From Anaerolineae bacterium (lineage in GTDB: Bacteria > Chloroflexota > Anaerolineae > JACIWR01): a stretch of 58,520 nt of DNA. Every line of letters starts with the position of its first letter. The stretch's first letter is position 1. Below, in pieces: positions 40,193-46,892 of this stretch. A program made the translations under genes and the position numbers. The notes beneath the pieces are model-generated. The model did no database searches, was not told the origin of the DNA, and was given only the letters and a program-made list of their open reading frames with translations. The DNA is taken from positions 1 through 58,520 of the forward strand of contig JANLFX010000009.1 in NCBI GenBank assembly GCA_024653325.1, given 5' to 3'.

Positions 40193-41392
40193 TTGGCACT
40201 GCTGGAGATTAATCGCAAAGAATGTATCGGCTGTGGGGCGTGCGTGACGGCATGTCCCTTCGGCGCCCTGAGCCTGGATAGTGAAAATATCGCCGTGGTG
40301 AGCGAGGCCTGCACGGCTTGTGGGGCCTGTATCTCGGAGTGCCCGGTCGAAGCCCTTAGCTTACCCCAGGTAAAGAAGGCCGAAGTGGAGGACATCAGCG
40401 CTTACCGGGGGGTGTGGGTGTGGGTCGAACAGTTCCGGGGCGAGGCGGGTTCGATCTCCTGGGAGATGGCCGGGCAGGGCCGTAAGCTGGCCGACCAGTT
40501 GGGGACAACGCTCACCGCCTGCGTGTTGGGCCATAACGTGGAACACATTGCCCATGAGGCTATTGCTTATGGCGCGGACCGCGTGTTCCTGGTGGACGAT
40601 CCTACCCTGGCCGTGTACCGTACCGATCCCTATGCCCGTTGCCTGGTAGAGCTGGTGCGCAAATATAAGCCGGAAATTTTCCTGCTGGGGGCGAGTTCGC
40701 GGGGGCGTGACCTGGCCGGCGCCGTCGCCACTCAACTTTATACCGGCCTGACTGCCGATTGCACCGGTTTGGACATTGAGCCAGAGACCAATTTGTTGCT
40801 CCAAACCCGCCCGGCTTTCGGTGGAAACATTATGGCCACCATTAAGTGCCCTAACCATCGTCCACAGATGGCCACCGTTCGCCATCGTGTGTTCGAGATG
40901 CCCGTGCCCGACCCTACCCGCCAGGGCCAGATCGTGCGTGAGAAAGCGGTCATGGGCGAGGAAGACATCGCCAGCAAAGTGGTGGACTTCATCGTGCAAG
41001 AAGGTGAGGTCAACCTGGCTGACGCCAAGATCATCGTCTCCGGCGGGCGTGGGGTGAAAGGTCCCGAGGGCTTCGAGCCTATCCGCGAACTGGCCGAGGT
41101 ATTAGGAGGCGCGGTGGGCGCTTCCCGTGCGGCAGTAGATGCCGGCTGGATCCCCTATGCTCACCAGGTGGGTCAGACCGGGCGTACCGTGCGTCCCGAC
41201 CTGTACATCGCCTGTGGGATCAGTGGGGCCATTCAGCATCAGGCGGGGATGAAGACCAGCAAGGTCATCGTGGCTATCAATAAAGACCCTGAAGCGCCCA
41301 TTTTCCAGATCGCCCACTATGGCATCGTGGGCGACCTGTTCAAGGTGGTGCCCGCGCTCACGGAAGCGTTCCGCAAGCGGCTGAACAAGTAA
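40193..41392 (+). CDS. etfA: Electron transfer flavoprotein alpha subunit with N-terminal ferredoxin domain
   Basis: The 399-residue protein begins with a 2x[4Fe-4S] domain: CIGCGACVTACP (11-22) and CTACGACISECP (40-51). The EtfA domain follows (about 70-399), with FAD-binding GGRGVKGPEGF, GWIPYAHQVGQTGRTV, CGISGAIQHQAGM and VAINKDPEAPIFQIAHYG. Ferredoxin-fused EtfA chains occur in electron-bifurcating complexes such as lactate dehydrogenase/Etf and caffeyl-CoA reductase/Etf. The start is TTG with AGGAGG upstream. The stop is followed 12 bases later by a perfect terminator hairpin. Confidence 0.95.
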   Translation: MALLEINRKECIGCGACVTACPFGALSLDSENIAVVSEACTACGACISECPVEALSLPQVKKAEVEDISAYRGVWVWVEQFRGEAGSISWEMAGQGRKLADQLGTTLTACVLGHNVEHIAHEAIAYGADRVFLVDDPTLAVYRTDPYARCLVELVRKYKPEIFLLGASSRGRDLAGAVATQLYTGLTADCTGLDIEPETNLLLQTRPAFGGNIMATIKCPNHRPQMATVRHRVFEMPVPDPTRQGQIVREKAVMGEEDIASKVVDFIVQEGEVNLADAKIIVSGGRGVKGPEGFEPIRELAEVLGGAVGASRAAVDAGWIPYAHQVGQTGRTVRPDLYIACGISGAIQHQAGMKTSKVIVAINKDPEAPIFQIAHYGIVGDLFKVVPALTEAFRKRLNK

Positions 41393-41404
41393 ACAGATAA
41401 AGCG

Positions 41405-41439
41405 AAAGTGACCGGCACCTGTCAAGTGCCGGTCACTTT
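41405..41439. terminator. Hairpin between etfA and DUF456 genes
   Basis: Perfect 14-bp arms AAAGTGACCGGCAC and GTGCCGGTCACTTT enclose a 7-base loop. It lies 12 bases after the etfA stop, and the DUF456 stop (41433-41435, TGA on the minus strand) is inside the right arm. A- and T-runs flank it on both sides. Confidence 0.88.
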
Positions 41440-41921
41440 AATACTTGCCAAAGGAAAAGGGCTATCATTGCCAGGCCAATGAGTAGCTGTACCACTACCG
41501 ACAGCAGCCAGCCGACCAGCCATCCGCCGCTAGCCTTGAGCGCCTGGCGCCAATCCCCTTCCCTTCGCCATGCCTCTACCCCCAATATCCCCAGGGCGGC
41601 TCCCAACACCGCTCCCGGCACGGAGAAAAACACTAACCCGATCAATCCCAACAGAAACCCGGCTAACAGCGACCACCACGACGCGCCACCCGCTTTTCCA
41701 CCCAGGTTGCCCATCCACAATTCCGCCGTTATCCCCACAAGACCCAGCAAGGTCAGCGCGGTCAAAGTCAGTGGCCCCACATGGGTGAAGCCATCGGCCA
41801 CAGCGTAGCCCACGGCGGCCAGCCAGATCAGAGCTACGCCAGGCACTACGGGCAGGAAAATGCCCACCAGACCCACCAGCATAACAACCAGGGCCAGGAT
41901 GGCCCACCAGTCCACATCCAT
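41433..41921 (-). CDS. DUF456 membrane protein
   Basis: The 162-residue protein has about five hydrophobic segments and the family pattern: GLVGIFLPVVPGVALIWLA, GGKAGGASWWSLLAGFLLG and LGIEAWRR-like ending of the third helix. DUF456 proteins are integral membrane proteins of unknown role. It stands alone; its promoter overlaps a long palindrome (41948-41984). Confidence 0.88.
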   Translation of the reverse strand: MDVDWWAILALVVMLVGLVGIFLPVVPGVALIWLAAVGYAVADGFTHVGPLTLTALTLLGLVGITAELWMGNLGGKAGGASWWSLLAGFLLGLIGLVFFSVPGAVLGAALGILGVEAWRREGDWRQALKASGGWLVGWLLSVVVQLLIGLAMIALFLWQVLK

Positions 41922-41940
41922 TCAAACTCTCCTGGCTACT

Positions 41941-41968
41941 ATTATACACAGCCTGGTGAAGGTTGCAA
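41941..41968 (-). promoter_or_regulatory. DUF456 promoter overlapping a palindrome
   Basis: On the minus strand TTGCAA (41968-41963) and TATAAT (41946-41941) are spaced by 16 bases. The -35 box is the loop region of the palindrome 41948-41984. Confidence 0.65.
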
Positions 41969-41984
41969 ACCTTTGCCAGGCTGT
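41948..41984. repeat. Long palindrome between DUF456 and ybeY
   Basis: ACAGCCTGG-TG-AAGGTT pairs with AACCTT-TG-CCAGGCTGT around GCA, a 17-bp stem with one 2-base mismatch. It lies upstream of both divergent genes, unlike most hairpins here, which flank stop codons. Confidence 0.75.
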
Positions 41985-41996
41985 ACTATGCTTTCT

Positions 41997-42025
41997 TTGC
42001 GTCTACCTGACATCTGTGTTAAAAT
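41997..42025 (+). promoter_or_regulatory. ybeY promoter
   Basis: TTGCGT (41997-42002) and TAAAAT (42020-42025) are spaced by 17 bases, about 55 bases before ybeY. Confidence 0.65.
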
Positions 42026-42080
42026 AAGCGCAATGTAGCTCAGGCCTAAGCCAGTGTCACTATGAGTGCAGAGGTTAGCG

Positions 42081-42557
42081 ATGAACCCACAAGCAAATAA
42101 ATTCACGGTGGAGGTACGTATCGCTCCTAAGTTCAAGCGCCTGGTGACCGCCAAATTAGTTCGCCAGGCAGCATTAGCCGTGCTCGCTCACGAGGCAGTC
42201 ACCGGGCAGGGTGAACTCAGCGTGGTGATCACCGATGATGAGGAGGTTCGCGATCTGAACCGCCGCTTTCGGGGGGTGGATGCGCCCACCGACGTTCTGG
42301 CTTTTGGCGCGGCGAACCAGACTACTTCCTTCGTAACAGCTCCAGATGCGCCTCGCTTGCTGGGTGATGTGATTATCTCCTGTCCACGCGCCCAGGAACA
42401 GGCGACAGAAGCCGGACATCCCCTTTCTGCCGAGATCCAGCTCCTGGTAGTGCACGGTGTGCTCCACCTGTTGGGCTATGACCATGCTGAGCCGGAGCAA
42501 GAGGCTTTAATGTGGGAACGACAGGAAAAGATTCTGCACACCCTTGCGGAGCATTGA
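42081..42557 (+). CDS. ybeY: YbeY, endoribonuclease in 16S rRNA maturation
   Basis: The 158-residue protein has the zinc motif HGVLHLLGYDH and the conserved LNRRFRGVDAPTDVLAF block, followed by LLGDVIISCPRAQEQA. It takes part in 16S 3'-end processing and ribosome quality control. The ATG at 42081 follows AGAGGTTAGCG; an in-frame GTG at 42066 is the alternative. Length is normal. Confidence 0.94.
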   Translation: MNPQANKFTVEVRIAPKFKRLVTAKLVRQAALAVLAHEAVTGQGELSVVITDDEEVRDLNRRFRGVDAPTDVLAFGAANQTTSFVTAPDAPRLLGDVIISCPRAQEQATEAGHPLSAEIQLLVVHGVLHLLGYDHAEPEQEALMWERQEKILHTLAEH

Positions 42558-42581
42558 TAGCAAATCACAGCGGAGGTGATG

Positions 42582-43418
42582 GTGAGCGGTTTGCTCTTCG
42601 GTACGGCAGGCATACCCCGTAGTGCGTCTCAGCCCCACACTACCGACGGAATCGCGCGCATACGAGGTCTGGGACTGGGCTGCATGGAGTTGGCCTGGGT
42701 GCAGAAAGTGAGCATCGGCGAGGCGAAGGCTGCCGAGATCAAAGCGGTGGCCCGGGAGCATGACGTTGTGCTCAGCGTCCATGCTCCCTATTACATTAAC
42801 CTCAACTCCCGGGACTCGAAAATCGTTGCTGCCAGCCGGGAACGGTTGCTGGCCGCCGCCCGAAAGGGGTGGCTGGCTGGGGCGCGGAATATCGTCTTTC
42901 ACGCCGCCTCCTATCACGATGATCCGCCTGAAGGAGTGTATGAGCGGGTCAGGGAGCACTTGCGGGAAATCACCGGCATCCTGGGGGAGGAACATAACGG
43001 GGTGATGCTGCGTCCGGAGACAACGGGCAAGCCTTCTCAGTTCGGCACTGTCGAGGAATTGATAGCCCTCAGCCGGGAGGTGCCCGGCGTGGGGCCCTGT
43101 GTGGATTTTGCTCACCTGCACGCCCGCTCTGGCGGCGCCTGTAACTCGCCAGAGGAGTTCGCCCACGTCCTGCGCTTGATCGAGGAGGGATTGGGCCGCG
43201 CCGCTCTTGGAGACATGCATATCCACGTTTCCGGCATCGAGTACACGGACAAAGGGGAGCGGGAGCACCTTAACCTGGCCGAAGCCGACCTGCGCTACCG
43301 GGAGTTGGTGCAGGTTTGGCGCGAGTTCGACATCGGCGGGATGGTGATCTGTGAGAGTCCGAATCTGGAGGAGGATGCGCTCACCCTGCAGGCGCTGTAT
43401 TGGCAGATGGGAGGGTGA
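42582..43418 (+). CDS. Endonuclease IV-like (AP endonuclease family 2) TIM-barrel protein
   Basis: The 278-residue protein resembles Nfo. Probable metal ligands lie in SVHAPYYINLNS, NIVFHAASYHD, MLRPETTGK, CVDFAHLHARSGG and MHIHVSGIEY, and CESPNLEEDALTLQ closes the barrel. It would cut DNA at abasic sites, although some family members are sugar isomerases; the preserved metal set favours a nuclease. Starts at 42576 (GTG), 42579 (ATG) and 42582 (GTG) are all possible; 42582 has the best distance to GGAGG. Confidence 0.88.
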   Translation: MSGLLFGTAGIPRSASQPHTTDGIARIRGLGLGCMELAWVQKVSIGEAKAAEIKAVAREHDVVLSVHAPYYINLNSRDSKIVAASRERLLAAARKGWLAGARNIVFHAASYHDDPPEGVYERVREHLREITGILGEEHNGVMLRPETTGKPSQFGTVEELIALSREVPGVGPCVDFAHLHARSGGACNSPEEFAHVLRLIEEGLGRAALGDMHIHVSGIEYTDKGEREHLNLAEADLRYRELVQVWREFDIGGMVICESPNLEEDALTLQALYWQMGG

Positions 43419-43419
43419 A

Positions 43420-43683
43420 ATGAGTGAAACAACCCTGACGCAAGTTGAACGGCTTCTGGATCAACTGACGTTTGAGGGACAAATCGTCGTGGTCGAACAC
43501 CTGGCGCGGCGTTTGCGTCAGGCAGTGCGGTAGAAACAGCCTCAAGACCTGTATGGTGTCTGGCGCGATCGCTTCCCCGCCGACTTCGACCTGGATGCCG
43601 CGTTGGATGACATCTGTCGCGAGGGTGACCACAATCTGGTGAGACATGGGAATGTAAATTCTTGCCTGCGCACGCCAGAATAA
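43420..43683 (+). pseudogene. Short antitoxin-like protein interrupted by an in-frame amber codon
   Basis: The frame starts MSETTLTQVERLLDQLTFEG and stops at TAG (43531-43533) after 37 codons. The same frame continues as KQPQDLYGVWRDRFPADFDL, then DAALDDICREGD, up to TAA at 43681. The joined sequence looks like the small antitoxins found beside PIN-domain toxins (helical N-terminus, then a Y/W-R-x-R-F-P-x-D-F-D-L-D motif). No PIN toxin gene is adjacent, so this is probably an orphan remnant. A sequencing error at the TAG is the other option. Confidence 0.6.
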
Positions 43684-43702
43684 TAATGTGGAGGAGGAAT
43701 GC

Positions 43703-44410
43703 ATGAATGAAGAAACACGTCGAGCTCCCAACCGGCCCTGGCTGAAGAACGTCTGGGTGCAGGTGGCACTGGCCGTGGCCGTGTTGGGCATCGTTGTCGC
43801 CTGCTTGTACACGGCCTGGCAGGGGGGGCAGGCCCTGGTGGGCGCTTTTATCATCCCCACGCCTACTGTCACCCCCACGCCGACGCCGTGGCCCATCCTC
43901 GTGGTGGAGCGTATCCAGGGTCTGGGGCGGTTGGAGACGGTTAAGTACACCGTCGAGCACGTGGTGGAGAAAAAACAAGAAGGGCAAAGGATTCTATTCT
44001 TCGAATGGGGAAGCTATCGGTTGTTAGTGGTGGCTTACGGTGAGGTAGTGGCTGGCGTGGACCTGGCCCGAGTCAGGCCAGAGGATGTGCGGGTGGCGGG
44101 CAGCAAGATAACCCTCGTCTTGCCGCCGGCGGAGATATTGTCCAGTAAAGTGAACCAGGACCGGATACGTATCTACAAGGTTGAGCAGGATTTCATTAGC
44201 CAGTTGCTGGGCGAGAACGAGGTGAACAAAGAACTGATCCTTGAACTGTTAACCCAGGCAGAGGGGGAGATTGTTACCGGGGCCATGGCGGACGGCATTC
44301 TACAGCAAGCTGAGACCAGCGCACAAGTGATGCTGGCCCAGTTCCTGCGCGCCCTGGGTTTCACCGACGTGGAGATCATTTTCGCGCCGGCAGCCACGCC
44401 AGCGCCGTAG
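43703..44410 (+). CDS. DUF4230 membrane-anchored protein
   Basis: The 235-residue protein has one N-terminal membrane helix (about 17-42), a short TPTPTPTPWP linker and an extracellular DUF4230 domain (about 60-225; ETVKYTVEHVVEKKQEG, GSYRLLVVAYGEVVAGVDLA, KITLVLPPAEILSSKVNQD). Function is unknown. The ATG at 43703 has GGAGGAGG upstream; the GTG at 43688 is inside that site. The TAG stop is part of a GTAG hairpin. Confidence 0.85.
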   Translation: MNEETRRAPNRPWLKNVWVQVALAVAVLGIVVACLYTAWQGGQALVGAFIIPTPTVTPTPTPWPILVVERIQGLGRLETVKYTVEHVVEKKQEGQRILFFEWGSYRLLVVAYGEVVAGVDLARVRPEDVRVAGSKITLVLPPAEILSSKVNQDRIRIYKVEQDFISQLLGENEVNKELILELLTQAEGEIVTGAMADGILQQAETSAQVMLAQFLRALGFTDVEIIFAPAATPAP

Positions 44411-44430
44411 GTCGGGTTGCCAACCTGACC
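44407..44430. repeat. GTAG hairpin containing the DUF4230 stop codon
   Basis: GTAGGTCGGGTT and AACCTGACC pair around GCC. The stop TAG (44408-44410) is the GTAG foot. The stem resembles the hairpin at 22440-22465. Confidence 0.75.
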
Positions 44431-44457
44431 CGCTGAACGCGATGATGGAGGAACGAG

Positions 44458-46020
44458 TTGAGAGACGCATTGCGCAAGTGGATGCGCTGCCCGGAGACTT
44501 ATCTGTTGCTGGCGGCGATCATCCTGGTAGGACATGGCCTTTTCTATAGTCACGCCCTCGGTTACGACACCGTGGACGACGCTTATATCTCGTATCGCTA
44601 CGCTCAAAATGCGGCGCGGGGATACGGGTTGACCTTCAACGCTGGCGAGAGACGGGTGGAAGGATACACCAACTTTCTGTGGACGGTGCTGATGATCCCC
44701 GCCTTCGTGTTGGGGGTCAATGTCACGGCAATGTCCATTGGGTTAGGCGTCCTCTTCGCCCTGGGCTGCCTGTACTACGTCTATCATGCCACCGGACAGA
44801 TGGAGGGCTTGTGGCCATCGGCTGGCCTGATAGCCGCCCTGTTCCTAGCTGTGGATGGCTCTTTTGCCTTGTGGTCCGTGGGTGGGTTGGAAGGCCCCCT
44901 GTTTGCCTTTCTGCTCCTGTCCGGGGCGGTGGCCTACATTAGAGAGCTTCAGGAAAGAACCCGGGTCCCGGTTTCCGGGGCATGGTTTGCTTTGGCGGCT
45001 ATGACTCGTCCCGAGGGCTTGTTGGTGTTCGCTCTCACCCTGGCCCATCAGGCGGCCTACCGCCTGAGTGCCCGCAAACGGCTGATCACCCGTCTGGATG
45101 TGGGGCGCGTGGGCCTGTTCGCGATTATCTTCGTGCCCTATTTCCTTTTCCGCTGGCGCTACTATGGCTGGTTTTTTCCCAACACTTTCTATGCCAAGGT
45201 TACCCTGGAGGACACGGCGGCCCAATGGCAGCGCGGGCTGGCCTACGTACAGACATTCATCGGCATTCACCTGGGATACCTCCCTTTGCTGATTGCCCTG
45301 ATCCCGCTTTTCCGCCCTCGCTCTACCGTCTGGGCCAGCTATCTGGCACTGATTGTCATCGTCTACAGCGTCTACATCGCTTACGTGGGTGGTGACTGGT
45401 CGGTAGGCCGCTTCTTCGTACCGTTAATGCCCCTCTACTACCTTTTGCTGGCCGATGGCCTGATAGAGATTTATTATTGGGCCAAGAAATTGGTCTGGGG
45501 ACACATGGAGGAACGGAGTGGTCCGTTGCGGCTGACTTACGCGGCAGCCGGGATACTCCTATTCAGCTTGCTGGTTGGTTTTTTCTGGGCATCGTCTGTA
45601 GAGGGTGAACAGGCCCTGTTCCTCAACCGCTTCAATGCCAAACTGGCTGGCCAGGCGCGTACCCAGATGGGGAAATGGCTGCACGCAAACGTCCCGCCTG
45701 ACACCGTCATCGCCGTAGATGCGGCAGGCCAGATGCCTTTTTACTCCGAGCTACGAACTATTGACATGTTCGGCATTAACGATCTGCACACCGCCCACCT
45801 GAACCGCGAGGAATTAGCTTCGCTGGGCAAGCGCATGGGCGAGGGCACCCCTGGTCACGAGAAACTGGACATGCGCTACATTATTGACCGTCGCCCGGAC
45901 TACATCATCATCTACGGGACGATGTTCGACGGCGTGCCCGAATACGAACGGGTGGACTTGCCGTGGACGAACGATCCGCAGGCGAGGGCGTTTCTATCGG
46001 TGTATAAACTGCGGGAGTAA
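44458..46020 (+). CDS. GT-C-type membrane glycosyltransferase
   Basis: The 520-residue protein has about nine to eleven membrane helices. An acidic first loop (TVDDAYISYRYAQNAARGYG, LTFNAGERRVEGYTNFLW) carries the DD pair usual for polyprenyl-phosphate-dependent GT-C enzymes. A soluble C-terminal part (about 400-520; DTVIAVDAAGQMPFYSE, DMFGINDLHTAHLNR) resembles mycobacterial-type arabinofuranosyltransferase relatives. It probably transfers sugars to surface glycans or proteins. The start is TTG at 44458 after GGAGGAACGAG. Confidence 0.85.
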   Translation: MRDALRKWMRCPETYLLLAAIILVGHGLFYSHALGYDTVDDAYISYRYAQNAARGYGLTFNAGERRVEGYTNFLWTVLMIPAFVLGVNVTAMSIGLGVLFALGCLYYVYHATGQMEGLWPSAGLIAALFLAVDGSFALWSVGGLEGPLFAFLLLSGAVAYIRELQERTRVPVSGAWFALAAMTRPEGLLVFALTLAHQAAYRLSARKRLITRLDVGRVGLFAIIFVPYFLFRWRYYGWFFPNTFYAKVTLEDTAAQWQRGLAYVQTFIGIHLGYLPLLIALIPLFRPRSTVWASYLALIVIVYSVYIAYVGGDWSVGRFFVPLMPLYYLLLADGLIEIYYWAKKLVWGHMEERSGPLRLTYAAAGILLFSLLVGFFWASSVEGEQALFLNRFNAKLAGQARTQMGKWLHANVPPDTVIAVDAAGQMPFYSELRTIDMFGINDLHTAHLNREELASLGKRMGEGTPGHEKLDMRYIIDRRPDYIIIYGTMFDGVPEYERVDLPWTNDPQARAFLSVYKLRE

Positions 46021-46067
46021 GGAGGGGTGGGCCACCTGTCCTACCCCGGACTTGGGAGGTAGAAAAC

Positions 46068-46514
46068 ATGGGGTGCGGGATAGAAAAGCGCGCGATGTGG
46101 GGGCTGCTGCTTTCGGTCCTGATCCTCTGTCTTCTTCCTGGTTGTAGCCCCCGGAGCTTGCCTGAACCGGCCAGGACGGCACTCGGTGAAAGCATTGCCC
46201 GGCTGACCGGTTCAGAGTCGGATTATAACATTGTATCGGCCCAAAAAGCGCCAGGACCGCCAGCCGATTTCCGTATTGATATGACAAGCACACACCAGGC
46301 CGGGAGATGTCCTCCCAATTTGGGGGGTGAAGAGACCTGGTGTGTAGTGATTGACCGGAGTGTTACCGACCAGGCGGGACACACCTTTTCCCGCTTTTTA
46401 GTGATAAGACAAGGATCGTCCTGGGACGCGGAGCCGTTGGCCGATTCAGATGCCGGTGTGTTTGAGTACTTTGGCTGTAGCAATTGGGACGCAGCCGGTA
46501 CCGGTAAAAAGTAA
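46068..46514 (+). CDS. Hypothetical lipoprotein
   Basis: The 148-residue product has an N-terminal basic region, a hydrophobic segment (MWGLLLSVLILCLLPGC) and a lipobox LLPGC with Cys26 as the probable lipidated residue. The mature part is polar, with four further cysteines and no recognised domain. It is likely membrane-anchored on the outside. The ATG follows TTGGGAGGTAG. It is next to a glycosyltransferase gene on the same strand, 47 bases downstream. Confidence 0.75.
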   Translation: MGCGIEKRAMWGLLLSVLILCLLPGCSPRSLPEPARTALGESIARLTGSESDYNIVSAQKAPGPPADFRIDMTSTHQAGRCPPNLGGEETWCVVIDRSVTDQAGHTFSRFLVIRQGSSWDAEPLADSDAGVFEYFGCSNWDAAGTGKK

Positions 46515-46641
46515 GAACCCCCTATTTCTTTCTCCCTTCTTTCCCTGTTGAGAGTGCTTAAAAAACGGGATATAACCGCATTGGGCATCTTGCCAAAGAC
46601 GGCCCTGTTCCCCCTCTGCTTCAGCCGCTTTTCGCCCTCTT

Positions 46642-46866
46642 GGACGGCTGATGAACTTTAAGAAAATAATCTGCTAGTCGGGACCCTGAGGAAACCGCGA
46701 CCGAGGTCGCACCTGTGAGGCCTTCGGTCGGGCGTTGGCCTGCGCCGACGCGGTACTGTGGCCGTCCGCGCAGGCGGACGGCTGGCACGAACGTGCCTCC
46801 GAGGGGCGATTTCAATCGCGGCAAGGCTAACAGATTAAATTTTTTAAAATTCATAAGTCGTCACTG
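46642..46866. mobile_element. MITE-like multi-hairpin element, copy 2, with terminal inverted repeats
   Basis: The element has imperfect inverted ends of about 30-35 bases: on the left GATGAACTTTAAGAAAATAA then TCTGCTAG (46650-46677), on the right CTAACAGATT then AAATTTTTTAAAATTCATAAG (46827-46857). The core 46653-46784 is about 90 percent identical by eye to the reverse complement of 39178-39310, and has the same hairpin chain. Extra hairpins GGCACG/CGTGCC (46784-46797) and GCGATT/AATCGC (46806-46819) lie at the other end. No ORF is present. It fills most of the 378-base gap between the lipoprotein gene and hppA; the rest (46515-46641) shows nothing. Confidence 0.75.
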
Positions 46867-46892
46867 CGAACAAAAACGCCAATGTCCAAGTT

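Noticed and set aside
46017..46044. Additional GTAA hairpin after the GT-C gene (TAAGGAGGGGTGG / CCACCTGTCCTA)
   Set aside because: The pairing has several mismatches, and part of it may serve as the ribosome site region; too weak to list with the stop-codon hairpins.
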